The notes: generated by a model from the letters alone, not told the origin. A stretch of DNA of 64,000 bases from Sesamum alatum (GCA_034509735.1 JACGWO010000012.1:3286001-3350000), one strand, 5' to 3'; positions 20,502-31,712 are shown, counted from the stretch's first letter. Program-made: numbers and translations.

Positions 20502-21540
20502 TAGGGGAATGCATTCGGATCGTGGTTACTCGGGTCCCAACCAGATCCGGATGGGTTCGAGTAGATTGGATCGGGTAAATTTATATTTTTTTGAGTTTCT
20601 GATTACCCGAACCCGGTTTTGAATCAATCGGGTCGGTTATCGGGTAGAGAAGAATAATCGATCGAGTTTACCTGATATTTAATTAAAATATAATAAAAAT
20701 TTATAAATTAAAAAAAATAAAGAAAATAAAGTTATTTTATTGTTACCAATGAAAAGTAAAGTAAAAAAGAGAATGATATATGAGTTGGTTGATCTACTTA
20801 TCAAGTTATTTATATTACAGATTGGATTATTTTGTCTATTAGTTTGAATTAATTGTGATGTTATACTATTCTTGAACATCAATAAATTAATATCATAATT
20901 TGATATTAAATTTTTTGCATAATATAATAAAAAAAATAAAGTCGCACCATGCATACAAATTACAATTTATAAGTACTAGTCTTCGTTGCACGCGGTCCCT
21001 GTGAGAATGTAAAAAATAAATATAATGTGAAATAAAGAGAGAAAAGAAATTTGTGAACAAAATAATTGTAGTGTGAAGAAATAAGAACGAACGAAGTTGG
21101 TGAGGAAAAACATGTAAAGTCGGTTGAAAAAACTTGGGTAGTAGGTTACGAGAAAAATAAATGAATTGTAATTGTGGGTTATTAAAAGATAGTGAAATTA
21201 CTATTATGTTCTTTTTTTTTAAAAAAAAAAACAGAATAGAATGAATCGAAGGGTAAATTGGGGTATTCAAAAATTGGTATGACAAATTTTTTTTTTGTTT
21301 TTAATAATAGTATAGATGAAGTTATCAAAAGAAAATATTCTTTTAAATAATTTTTGTTGCTCTGAATTTTCTTCACATTTAAATTACAAGAAAGAAAAAA
21401 GAAAAAAAACTCAGGTATCCGATTTTGGATACCCGATTTTATTGGGTTGGTGTCGGGTACCAAAATATAGTACCCGACAAAATCGGGTACCCAACCGCCA
21501 AAACCCGAACCCCAAAAAACCTAATCTATGCCTACCCCTG
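20502..21540. mobile_element. Non-autonomous hAT-type element with 8-bp TSD CTAGTATA
   Basis: The ends TAGGGGAATGCATTCGG and, in reverse, CAGGGGTAGGCATAG form imperfect TIRs. CTAGTATA is duplicated exactly at 20494-20501 and 21541-21548, the 8-bp TSD of hAT transposons. Subterminal regions are rich in CGGGT/ACCCG motifs, typical of hAT subterminal repeats. The interior has no transposase frame and carries a nested Helitron at 20976-21316. Confidence 0.8.
20976..21316 (-). mobile_element. Small Helitron-like element (341 bp) nested in a hAT element
   Basis: On the minus strand it begins TCTATACTATTATT (21316) and ends with CTAG (20979-20976), flanked by A and T. The GC-rich subterminal GCGTGCAACG resembles those of the other two Helitron-like elements. 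It is non-coding. Confidence 0.6.
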
Positions 21541-21548
21541 CTAGTATA

Positions 21549-22057
21549 TTTCAAACCCTAACTTCTAAATCTCTCAAAAACTCACATAACACAATCTAAT
21601 TGTGTATATGTAGATTTAGAAATTTCTACCTTCAATCACATTAATTAAAACGAGATGTAAATTTAATGTATGTAGGAAAGATACAAAACCATTTTAAAAC
21701 TAATTGAGAGAAAAAGGGAGGAGAGGGGAGCCGAAAATTTGGCTTCATGGAATTACATGTCCGACCATCTGGACCCCTTATATAGGGGTGGATTTCTTCA
21801 CTATGAAAGACTTACCTCCGTTTGGTTTTATTTCTAAACCTCATATCCAAATTTCCAACTATTGCGAATTATGGGATTCTGTTTGTTTTGGCCATTCTCA
21901 TTGAATAATGACCCATTTTCGTTGGGAATGCATTTCCAAATAGTGCTGGAAATATCCATTTTCAACATAATTATTCCTATTTTAAGTACTTCCAAGCTAC
22001 ATTCCTTCCCCCTTCACATTGCATTTATTACCATCAATTCTTAAGAATAATAATTCA
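21549..22057 (+). promoter_or_regulatory. Possible promoter and 5' UTR of a host-like gene fragment
   Basis: A TATA-like TTATATAGGGG lies at 21779-21789, about 280 bp upstream of an ATG at 22058 that opens a plausible first exon. No other element was identified. This is weak evidence by position. Confidence 0.25.
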
Positions 22058-22255
22058 ATGGCTTCTTCTTTTCTCTTTAAACCCAAGCCCAAATAGCTGC
22101 TTTACCCTCCACCCTTCTTCCCCTGAACGCCAAACCAACTTCAATTCCACTAAAGTGGGGTACGGCGTCGAGTCTTACAGCGATAATTCTATCCGTTCGC
22201 CCGTGAGGAAACGTTTGAATGTACCGGATTGGTACTTGGCAACAACTCAACATAG
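22058..22255 (+). pseudogene. Host-like first exon fragment, frameshifted, unknown protein
   Basis: ATG at 22058 opens MASSFLFKPKPK and then meets TAG at 22094. One base out of frame, coding continues through ERQTNFNSTKVGYGVESYSD and SPVRKRLNVPDWYLATTQHR to a donor-like CATAG|GTAAAG at 22255/22256. The composition and splice-like end look like a genuine plant first exon with a one-base insertion. No following exon was recognised in the next 3 kb. It may be a gene fragment stranded among repeats or a sequencing/assembly frameshift. Function unknown. Confidence 0.35.
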
Positions 22256-23749
22256 GTAAAGAATAAATAATTTATAGAGTTAAATAAAATGAAATGAAAG
22301 AGTTACCTTGCACGAAACTAAGGGAGAGATGCCATATCCATACATACGAGCGACGACCAATGTAAATGCCATCTACACTGAATACCTAACTTAATAGAAA
22401 GACGGATAGAGATGGAAACTGTAAAACTGAATTCATCTCCACAATCCATACAAACCACCAAACCACGCAAAGTCTCAAACCACAAACAAAACGTAACCCG
22501 TCTTCATTTTTACATTGAACTATATTGTTTTGAAGCTCCAGTATATGCAAATAGTGTTGGAAAACTCCTGTTTCTTTTTTCTTTTTCATATTTTATTTTT
22601 AGATAATTAAGTGGGAAAAACTGCACTATGTGTCCAAGATCTCCTCAACTTGCAAATCATATGTACAACGGAAAGAATATCATTCCTTTGTTCCCAAAAT
22701 TGCATTGGCATGTTTAGGTGTTAAAACTCACCGGTGAACAAGAAGACCATTGAAATCTGATATCATCCCCCTTCACACTAGCCGAAACGCCTCTCCCCTT
22801 TGAAAGGAAAACTTTCTGACAATTTTAAAAATAACCAAGCAATAAAGGAGTAGACCCTACAAAGTTTTAACAAAGAGTTTACCAGAAAGAAAGACTAGAA
22901 ATGCAAAAATAGGAGAGGGAGAGAGAGAGAGGGAGAGGGAGAGAGAGAGAAAGAGAGAGAGAGGAGGGGAAAACATTTGTCAGTAGCTCGAATAATTACA
23001 ACAATTAAAAATTTCAAAGACATGACAAGACACAAAGTTTTGTCCAAGTCAATTTCGGCAAGTACAAATTTTAAAAAACCTCTATTTTAATATTTTTAAC
23101 CGATATACTTACTATCACAAATTAAAACCGAACAAACACTCCTATCCCACACCTATACACCTAGGGTTTGGAAACATACAATTTAAACATGTTTTCAAAA
23201 TTTACACAAAAACCAATAAAGAATTTCCATCTGACTGGAACCATCGAAGCTGGAAATAAAGGCTGAAAACAAAATCAAGCGGGCCATTAATTGTGTGCTA
23301 CAGTCCTATTTAATGCAAACTTCACTTAACCATTACGTAATTAATATTCCATCAGTTTTCTCGTCAATTTATTTGCAACATAAATTTCTTGTCCTACAAG
23401 AAAAATATATATGGAATGGTCCATGGAATAATCAAATTGGATTTAATTCTTCAACGAAATTCCAAATTTTATCAATTAATTTATATCTCACAAAAATTAA
23501 TTAAGGACCAAATTAATTGACCATATCAATTAATTTTATTTTTCTCTTTTGAGCTTGTATAATCAAACTAGACACATATCAATTTAATCCAATTAAATAT
23601 CTATACTCAATTAAATCAATCTCATTAAACTAATTGAGCTAAAATATTTAATTACTTTAGTTAATTTTTTCTCATCATTTATTCAACCTTTGAGTTAAAT
23701 TGCTCTTTGACCTGAACTAATCTAATTAACTTCAAGAACTAATTTAACT
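22256..23749. other. Intergenic sequence with a GA-rich microsatellite
   Basis: A purine tract of GAGAGG/GAGA units spans about 22911-22973. The rest is AT-rich with no supported gene. Confidence 0.5.
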
Positions 23750-24720
23750 ACTGAAGTAATCGAGATCTAGAAGATGAGCATCAGTGTGTGACGTATTATG
23801 TTCACCCTCGTGATAGTCATTGGCTCACAATTATTGTGATTTCTCAAATTTAATTAATCACATTAAATAAATTATTTTGGAGTTAATCCTATAATTCCAA
23901 AAATTCATTAATCATGGTTGACGTCTAGAAACATGCCATGAAGACCTATCTCTAGGTGAAGGGGTTAACCTTTAGATGAGCGCCATGCACGTAAGGTCCT
24001 TTTATCATTTTCCTCCTTATTAAGTTCAAGACATGGATTGTTAGTCAAAACCATGGATTGTCAGTCAAAACCTTGTTGACTCAATAATTATGCATTACTT
24101 TCTTTCATTTCTTGATTAAGACAATCAACCTAAGAACCCTATGTTATGTAGCCTTGGTCAAGGACTTGACGCGCCACTCATTGATCTTAATTTATATCAG
24201 CCAATCCAGAAACAATGAAGAGTATAGGAGATCTCCTACTCAGAAAGGTAGGTTGATTGGTCCTTGACGTGCCACTCATTAATCTTCATATTAAATGGAC
24301 TTGTACCAAAATATCCCCTTATGATCACCTCGACAACCAAGAGATAAATCAAAGCACTAGTCCAAAAACAATGAAGAGTATATAAGGACTAATCTTGTAC
24401 TATCACGTCAAGAAATTCTTAAATTCAATGTTGTTACTCCAATAAAGAATTTTCTACAGAGCTGTTCAATGGACTAGTTACTAACAAGCACCCTCACACA
24501 TTATTGTCTTCATACTAATGTCCATGAAACGAAACGTTCCCCTAAATGGGGTGTTGTGTGAGCAAGCCTCCACGTGATCAATGATATCTCCATCTGATTG
24601 ATCTTTGGCTTGAAACATTTACAACCAAGACCTTGAACGTATATTTTATGATCACCATCAAATGAGTGATCGGGCTCCATAACCATGTATGACCTAGGGA
24701 CTTCATTCTATTATGAAAGA
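23750..24720. repeat. LTR-like decayed repeat with an internal duplication
   Basis: The sequence has moderately GC blocks resembling plant LTR sequence, for example near GTGTGTGACGTATTATGTTC (23787). Two related copies of GCCACTCATT...AACAATGAAGAGTATA occur around 24170-24230 and 24270-24380. No ends, TSD or coding sequence were found, so the assignment is tentative. Confidence 0.25.
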
Positions 24721-25409
24721 TATATCTATAAGCACTAAATGTAGTGAAGAATGACTTATATTATTGATATGATAAAATAAGATCGTTATGCACAAGGTAT
24801 TAAAGTGTGCTTCCTAGCTAGATCTGTCAGCTTGGTTGGCACGCCGGACAATATCTTAACAATTTCCTATTATTTCTATGGGCCTCGAGACGTTAAATGC
24901 AACAAAATTATACAAGAAATGTGTAATCAAATCGCCCGTCTCATTGATACTAAGACGCAAATCTCATGCATAAGTGAGTTAATTGAATCATCTATAGATA
25001 TCATTTTTTAGTGCACTCTGGTTGATGTAAAACGACATCATGATTTAAAGAATGCATAAAATTAAGAAGATAGCAACCTCATATGCAAGAAATATACTTT
25101 AAATGCATTGTAAAAATCAAAGCATAAAATTTTGAATGCAGAATAAACATCAACATAGCAATAAAATATACTTTTTAATAGCAATAAATATTATATTTAC
25201 AGAAATAAAGTATTATAAAGAGAATTATTTGAGAAGCTTACCTGAACTTGAAGTCGATAAAATAAGCAAACAAAAAGTTTGTGATGAAAATATAAGAAGG
25301 TAAGGAAGATACTTATAACTAACATAACAAAAATACATAACAAATAAACCCCGTTACTATAGTTTAAGTAATAGAAAACTTCTAGAGAGAGAATTAATTA
25401 AGCTTAAAT
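24721..25409. other. AT-rich intergenic sequence
   Basis: Only a 68-codon chance frame (24805-25011) without domain features was seen. Confidence 0.45.
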
Positions 25410-26504
25410 TAAAGGGTAAATTACATTGACACCCCTTGAGGTTAGGTCTAATTACACAAACACTCCTATCTTTTACAAAATTACAGCTACACCCCTTGAG
25501 GGGTGTTAGTGTAATATTTTTCAGGAGGTATTAGTGTAATTTTTGCCTCTGAATAGGGGGTGTAGTTGTAATACAACTATAATCTCAAGGGGTGTTGCTG
25601 TAATTTTAACAAAAACAAAGAGTGTTTGTGTATTTTGGTCTAACCTCAAGGGATGTCACCAGTGTTTTCAAACCCGGATCGGACCAGCCGGTTCGACCGG
25701 GAACCGGATCTAAGGCCGATCCGAGTATTAGTAAAAAATCCGACGTGGTCAAACCCAGTATGAACCGATCAAAATTGGAGAGAACCGGCCAAAATCGCCA
25801 AAAATCGGCCATTTTTGAACTGGTCAACTCGGTTAGAATTTTAAAAGGAAAAAAAAAGAACAAAAAAGAAGAAGAAGAAGGGAGATGAGGCTGAACAGAG
25901 GTGCTGGAAGAGCGGACCGCGGCGCTGCTGGTTGCTGAACGACAAGTTCTTCAGAGTTGCGGGTCTTGCCGCTTCTGGTTGCTGAAGCGGCGCAGTGGAG
26001 AAGATATGAACAAGAAAAGCTGAAAACTGGAAAGGTGTTTGGGGATGGGAAGGAAGAAAAGTGGGGGAGAGTATTTGATATTTTGATAGTTTTAATATGA
26101 TGACTAATGAGGCCCACTAGGCTCATGGCCCACACTATAATCTCTTTAGTTTCAAGTTTTGTTATTCCCCAATTGTTAATTTTGTATTTTTTAAATTTTA
26201 ACAATAATTATTTATATTTTTAATATTTTTAACAAATTTGATGCTTAACTATTAACAGAGTTAATTCTTTTTTATAAATTATAGAAAATAATTTATAACA
26301 TTTTATCTATTATTATAAATTATATTCATTCCTATAAATTGTATTAATATGTTATATGTATATATATAATACATGTATATTGTATAGTCCGGGTCAATCG
26401 GTTTTTTCAATCCGGTTCAACCGGTCGAACCAGTGACCCGATAACTTATCCGGTCCAACTACCGGTCCGATTTTCAAAATATTGGATGTCACTGTAATTT
26501 ACGC
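25410..26504. mobile_element. Fold-back element interrupted by a hAT element
   Basis: The left arm GGGTAAATTACATTGACACC followed by CTTGAGGTTAGG is mirrored by the right arm. The right arm is split: units are at 25580-25659, and the terminal GTAATTTACGC is at 26494-26504, beyond the hAT. ACCCCTTGAGG units are repeated in each arm. No clear TSD was found. Confidence 0.65.
25660..26484. mobile_element. Non-autonomous hAT-type element with 8-bp TSD GATGTCAC
   Basis: The ends are CAGTGTTTTCAAACCCGG and, in reverse, CAATATTTTGAAAATCGG. GATGTCAC is present exactly at 25652-25659 and 26485-26492. Subterminal CCGGTTCGACCGG-type repeats are present at both ends. The centre (25885-26060) is GC-richer with GGCGCTGCTGG but has no transposase frame. 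Confidence 0.8.
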
Positions 26505-26739
26505 ATTACTAAATTAAAAGAAAATATTTTATAAGAAAGAAAATATTAATTAAGCAAGAGAATTAATTGAGATGTTTACCCTATTTTTCAGCTAATCGTT
26601 TTCCTCTTTTGTCCTTGACGTAGAGAACAAACCCTAATAGGCTATTACCCCATTACTAGTTTTCACAGGGATCTACTTTAAGTACAAATTTTAGTAACTG
26701 TTTTTTTATCGCTAAAAATAGAATATATAATATTAAAGC
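26505..26739. other. Probable 3' flank or tail of the LINE
   Basis: AT-rich sequence past the last coding similarity of the minus-strand LINE. A run of seven T at 26701-26707 could be the remnant of its poly(A) tail. Confidence 0.35.
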
Positions 26740-26896
26740 TTCATAATTTTGTTACAGAGTGTGGTAGTCGAACGAGAAACATAATTACATAAGTCCGCTT
26801 GAACAAAAGGAGTAAAAAAAGCTGGACATTCATCAAACACCGTGCTTGAACAAAAGTAGTGCAACATTGTTTGTTGTGTAACCAATGTGCCTGCCG
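26740..26896 (-). pseudogene. LINE RNase H C-terminal part
   Basis: Minus-strand translation gives IGYTTNNVALLLFKHG, matching the LGYTTNN(V/M)AE motif in plant L1-type RNase H, and ends with CPAFFTPFVQADL near 26770. It continues the fragment at 27882-28020 across the hAT at 26897-27873. Confidence 0.6.
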
Positions 26897-27873
26897 TCAA
26901 GGTGTACAGTAGGCCGGGCCAGCCTAGGACCGGCACGGACCAGCCCAAAAAAACCCAGCCCAGAACTAGCCCATTATTATTTATGATCGGTCTTGGGGTG
27001 GTCGGGCCTTTAAATGGGCCCCAATTGGGTTCATTTTTAAATCCAAGCCCAACCCATGAACCAACTCATTTGAAGCCCGACCCAAGACCGAACCAGCCCA
27101 AAACCGACCCGGACCAACCCAGGACCGATCAGGCCTATTTAATTTTTTTCTTTAATATATGTACTATATGTACTTTAATATATATATATATATATATATA
27201 TAGAGTTAATTTTCTATGTATTTATTTTCCCTTTTCAATTATACATGTAAATTTTATATTCAATTCAATAGATTTGAGGTTTTGTTTTGAACAATTACTT
27301 AAATTTATGATTGTCTTATGAATAGATAAATAGTAAATTAAATCTAACAACAAATTATAGTAAAACTTATAACTATAAAAAAATAAGTAAAAATGACAAA
27401 GCACTTCAATAAAAAATTGGCTAAGAAATTTACAATGAGAAACTTTAAACAATAACAAGAAAAAAAACACTTAAAATAAACTTTAAAAAAGATAAGTTGA
27501 ATTAATGAATTAATATACGAAAAATATTGAAGTAGCACAATAAAAACATAAGTTTTAAAGTTTGAAAAGTTTAAAAAACCTAGTAATATCAACTTAAAGG
27601 AATGAAATAAAAATTATCATGAATTATTAAAAAAAATATTAGCCCAATTGAGCTGGACCACTAATCCAGCCCGGTAGGCTCGGCCCAAGCCCGGACCAGG
27701 ACCAGGTGGTCTTGGGTCACTGGGCTGGGCCGGTCGCAAGTATTGGTAGTTGGGACCGGCCTAGGACCTGCCCGGTCCCAAGCGGGCCTGGGCCAAACCA
27801 GCCCATTTTATTATTGGGTTAATTCGGTCCTAGGCTTGGTTGGCCCAGCTCGGCCCACTGTGCATCTTGAGGG
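26897..27873. mobile_element. Non-autonomous hAT-type element with 8-bp TSD GCCTGCCG
   Basis: The inverted ends share TCAAG(G/A)TG(T/C)ACAGT(A/G)GGCC and GC-rich subterminal repeats of GGGCC, GGACCGG and AGCCC type. GCCTGCCG is exact at 26889-26896 and 27874-27881. It interrupts a LINE RNase H frame that resumes on the other side. The interior is AT-rich and non-coding. The left terminus seems to lack two bases relative to the right. Confidence 0.75.
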
Positions 27874-27881
27874 GCCTGCCG

Positions 27882-28207
27882 AAACCTGTGGTGAAGTTCC
27901 CTTTCCAATCTCTGATAATGCCTCCGGAACTTGCCTCTCCTGAATTACCTTTAGATAATCCATCGATGTTGAGTTTATACTTCAGTGTTGGAGGTTTCCA
28001 TTTAAGATTGAAAGTGTTGTTCTATGAATAGGGTGGTAGAAATTATCCAAACGTTTGGTTTCTTGAAAGGTTGAAAAGTATATTCATTTCTAATTTTCCA
28101 AATTGTCCAAGCGCTATGAACCATTAAGTTGATTAGCTTGATTATTCGGATTCTTGTATAAGGCAATAATCATATATATTAATATCTTTCATTCATTGGT
28201 AATAAAG
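27882..28207 (-). pseudogene. LINE ORF2 C-terminal part: zinc-knuckle/RNase H boundary
   Basis: On the minus strand HSAWTIWKIRNEYTFQ (about 28130-28080) precedes the RNase H start FNLKWKPPTLKYKLNIDG, then GNSGEASSGGIIRDWKGNF, the usual RVT_3-type RNase H of plant L1 elements. Frames are broken in places. Confidence 0.65.
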
Positions 28208-28217
28208 GATGAATGTA

Positions 28218-28459
28218 GGGATAAATGCAATTTACTTCCCTGTGATATAAGAAATGAGCAAAAATCCCTCTGTGAAAAAATAATTAACAAATTACTTCTC
28301 TGTGTTTTGAGAAATGAAGCAAATTACCCCTGTATCAAGGGAAAACACAGGGGGTAATTTACTTTATTTTAAGATCACAGGAGGTAATTTGCTAATTATT
28401 TTTTCACAGGAAAATTTTTGCTCATTTCTTATATCATGGGGGCAAATTGCATTTGTCCC
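28218..28459. mobile_element. Fold-back element, 242 bp, with 10-bp TSD
   Basis: It is almost wholly palindromic. The left arm starts GGGATAAATGCAATTTACTT, and the right arm in reverse starts GGGACAAATGCAATTTGCCC. Both then contain ATATAAGAAATGAGCAAAAAT and TGAAAAAATAATTA. TSDs GATGAATGTA (28208-28217) and GATGAATATA (28460-28469) differ at one base. The element lies inside the LINE. Confidence 0.8.
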
Positions 28460-28469
28460 GATGAATATA

Positions 28470-28672
28470 TACAGATGATTGATCGTTTCACTCGCAAGAT
28501 TACAAAGGTAATTAACATATTGAGTTAGCAATGACTCTTTTGAACAAGTTTGTGAAATGTTGGCAAAGCATTGTTACATAAGCGCCAGATAAACAACTTA
28601 ATTCGTGGTTGTGTTCGTAATTTCCGTAGAGCTTTCCAAGGTAGGTTTGGACCATAAGAAGGATTATTTGTA
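28470..28672 (-). pseudogene. LINE zf-RVT region
   Basis: Minus-strand KALRKLRTQPRIKLFIWRLC followed by NNALPT matches the zinc-binding region after RT in plant L1-type ORF2. The fragment is bounded by fold-back elements on both sides. Confidence 0.6.
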
Positions 28673-28947
28673 GGGATAATTATATTTATATTCCTGATTA
28701 TGGTCTATTTACACAAATCACCCCTATCTTTTGCATAATTACAGGAACCACCCTTGATAGCAAAAAAATAAGGTAGTTTGTATAATAATATCGATACTTT
28801 TGAGGGGTGTAAGTGTAATTTTTCAAAAAAATAGGGGTGGTTTGTGTAAGTGATCTTATATTTCTAATGGGTGTATGTGTAATTATTCAAAAAGTAGGAG
28901 TGGTTTGTGTAAACAGACCATAGATTAGGGGTGTAAATGTAATTATC
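28673..28947. mobile_element. Fold-back element, about 275 bp
   Basis: The left arm GATAATTATATTTATATTCC and the reversed right arm GATAATTACATTTACACCCC are mirrored, with ATGGTCT(A/G)TTTACACAAA in both. The centre has AGGGGTG units. The flanks (ATTATTTGTA and ATTTATTTTT) are only weakly alike, so the TSD is not proven. Confidence 0.65.
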
Positions 28948-29302
28948 ATTTATTTTTATAAATAAGGAAATTGTAGGCCGTTTTGAGGTTAAAAAAACCT
29001 GAATTTGTCCAATTCCAGACTCGTTTATCCTCGCACTGTTTGGTTGGAATATGCACATTTTTTATCATGCTAATTAATGATTTAGGGGCATATTTTGTTC
29101 CAACTTCTCAATATTCCAATTGCCATTATTCTGGTTAATGAAATGATTGACTCTTAACAGATGGTTTGGCGTAACTATATTAGAAACTAGATCTTCAATT
29201 CTGAAATTTCCAATCCATTTATCTTTATAAAAAAGGATGTTTTTTCCATTGCCAATGCACCAATATGAACATTTAATGACATCCTGGATTTGCTTGTTAA
29301 TA
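28948..29302 (-). pseudogene. LINE ORF2 linker between RT and zf-RVT
   Basis: The minus strand encodes DVIKCSYWCIGNGKNILFYK followed by DKWIG, the 'RWxIGxGxxIxFWxDxW' block typical of plant LINEs. Downstream frames are degraded up to the fold-back element at 28947. Confidence 0.6.
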
Positions 29303-29312
29303 TTTTTCGAAA

Positions 29313-30462
29313 GGGTTTAATGTAATTTACCTTCCTATGATATTGCAAATGAATATATAAATAAATTAAATTTGTGCCCAATAAAATTGCACAATGTGGA
29401 AAATAATATATTAAATATTAATTTTATTTATATTTTGGGAATTTTAATTAAATTTAATTCCTAAAGTAAACAATTAATTAATTGATATTAATATTTATTT
29501 TCGGTCAATCAAATGACGCCAGGTATCAAATTTCATATTCTTGGCAAGTGGATGAAATATTCCAAATCAAGCAAGTGCAAGTCAATATGAAAATAAAATC
29601 GCATCTTACAAATATGGAAACAAATGACGAAGGGCTAATCAAATCGCGTCACTTCATCAAATAAATATGGAAAAGTCTTCTACCCTACAACTACAAATAG
29701 GGGAGGTTCTTACACAGTTGAAGACACGATTGAAAGCACAAGCAAGAGAGTATTCAAGAAACTTTAAAATACTCTCAAGCACAATCAAGGAGAATCCACG
29801 GAGTTCAAGCAAAATTCAAGGTGTTCATCGCAGAAATCATCCAAATCCGATGTTTAATTCGAGAGCAAGTTAAAGGACCAGCGGATTAACGTTATCAAAG
29901 CACAAATCCACCTTGGCGGAAGATCAAAGCTTCAATTCCACCAAAAAACACAAAAAGTTCAAGTCAAGTCTTCCAAAATTGTAGCGTTTAATTCGGGAAT
30001 AAGTCAAAAGACCCCCCCCCCCCAATTAATGTTATTGAAGATCCAAGTCAACGTCGAAGAAGATCAAAGCGTCAAGTTCCTCCTTCGAAGTTGCCGAAAT
30101 TGAAGATTGCGAAGAATCAGAAGCTTTAACTAGAGATTTCGCACCCACAAGACATTTGATCAAATTCAAAAATCATTTGCAATATTTTTCTTGTTTCAAA
30201 AAATTCAAAAACACGAAATTTGCGTTACAGAGTACATTACCCCCTATGGAAAAAAAAAGCAATTTATCTCCCTGTGTTCTTTAAAATGAAGCAATTTACC
30301 CCCTATCTAGTTGGGGGGGGGGAGGTAAATTGCTCCATTTTAAAAAACACGGGGAGGTAAATTGATCCATTATAAAAAAGGGAGGTAAATTGCTATTTTA
30401 TTTTTCATAGGGGGATACTTTGCACATTTACAATATCATAGGGGTTTGCTTCGATTTTTCCC
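29313..30462. mobile_element. Fold-back element with 10-bp TSD and an unidentified insertion in its left arm
   Basis: TTTTTCGAAA (29303-29312) and TTTTTCCAAA (30463-30472) flank the element. The left end GGGTTTAATGTAATTTACCT and CCTATGATATTGCAAATG mirror the reversed right end near CCCCTATGATATTGTAAATG. The left arm stops at about 29352 and resumes near 30233 (ACATTACCCCCTATGG). The right arm has repeated GGGAGGTAAATTGC units. It sits in the LINE. Confidence 0.7.
29353..30232. other. Unidentified 880-bp insertion within a fold-back arm
   Basis: The sequence separates two adjacent parts of the fold-back left arm. It has an AT-rich start, then GA/CA-rich sequence with repeats of CAAGTC, GATCAAAGC and ATTCAAG, and a C13-type homopolymer near 30012. 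No long frame, TSD or terminal signature was settled. AAATTTG occurs near both edges (29366, 30217) but proves nothing. Confidence 0.35.
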
Positions 30463-30472
30463 TTTTTCCAAA

Positions 30473-31712
30473 TCCACCTATCCTGAGTTTTATGTTCTGA
30501 GTTAATGAAATCAATATTGGGAAGTATTTAGATTTAAGCACCCTAGAGCATAAATCCTGTGAAAGCCTCCATGCAATTTTAAGCGTACATGCTTGGTTAA
30601 GGACTCTAAGGTTTCTAATACCCGTACGTACCACCTAGCTCAATTGGAAAACAAACCTTATACTAGTTAATAAATCCAACTTTCTTGTTGGTAGACTTTT
30701 CAGCATTCCATAAAATCTTTGGAAAATCTTTATCCGAATCAAGTTTGACCGAATCAAACCAATTACAAAGCAAGTGTAATATACTTGCTACGTGATTGGT
30801 CACTAACCTTGAATTGTACACCAATCACATCGCAATGTATTGCACTTGCCCCATGATTAATTTAAGTTAGTACTGGCCCCATGATTAATTCAGGTTTGAT
30901 CGAATCAGATCCGAACTAGAATTTCCAAAATTTTTCTACAAATGTTTGAGATTCTATCTATAGAGTTGCAAGGAATTTGGAAAGAATTCATAGCGTACGT
31001 ACATCGGACTAGCATCCAATTAGCCCATGTTAATTTGATAAGTGTATTCCTCCCACCTGCATACACGAGAGGTATTTATTGCACCAAGTATTAATCATAT
31101 TCTCTATCTCAATAATAAGATCAACAAAAGCTTCTTTGTCAGGTCTTCCAGCCCTAAGTTGAAGACCAATATATTTTTCTCTATTGCTAGCTTTAGAATT
31201 ATTCAAGGTTCTAATAATGTCTTTTTGTCTCAATCTAGGTGTATTTTTAGAAAAGAGGATTTTTTATTTCTCCCAATTAATCATAAGCCCGACGCTTTCC
31301 TCAAAATCTTTGATAAGCCTAGTAATAGTTGTGGTTCGATGCATGTTGAGTGGCCTTAATACATAAGATACAGTCGTCAGCAACGAAAAGAATGGGAATT
31401 GGCAGTCCACGACTAGACGGTTCCAAGGCTTGGATTTCTCCTTGAATAGATTTGAATATAAGTCTTTTAATGAAGAGATCCATACAAAGAATAAAAAAGT
31501 ATGGAGAAAGTGAATCTCCTTGTTTAATTCCTTTTTTTGGTTTCCATGCATCAGAGTTTTGTCCATTAATTCTAAGGGAATATGTAACTGTCTTGAAACA
31601 AGTTCTAATTAATCTAATAGTGTGATCTGGGAAGTTTTATTTTTTTTAGAGCAAAGTCAATAGATCTCTAATCAATTTTATCGTATGCCTTTTCAAGGTC
31701 AAGTTTAATGGC
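30473..31712 (-). pseudogene. L1-type LINE reverse transcriptase fragment, cut at 31712 by a Tat element
   Basis: Minus-strand blocks in order: AKAIKLDLEKAYDKID (about 31710-31665), GLMINWEK after a region read as DFEESV (about 31270), KYIGLQLRAGRPDKEAFVDL (about 31150), and IRNLRVLNQACTLKIAWRLS (about 30620-30550). This is the RT and thumb order of plant L1-type ORF2. Frames change several times. The 5' half of the LINE is absent because another element starts at 31713. Confidence 0.75.

Noticed and set aside
24805..25011. 68-codon frame with a protein-like start
   Set aside because: No recognised motif, no neighbouring exons, and it sits in repeat-like sequence.
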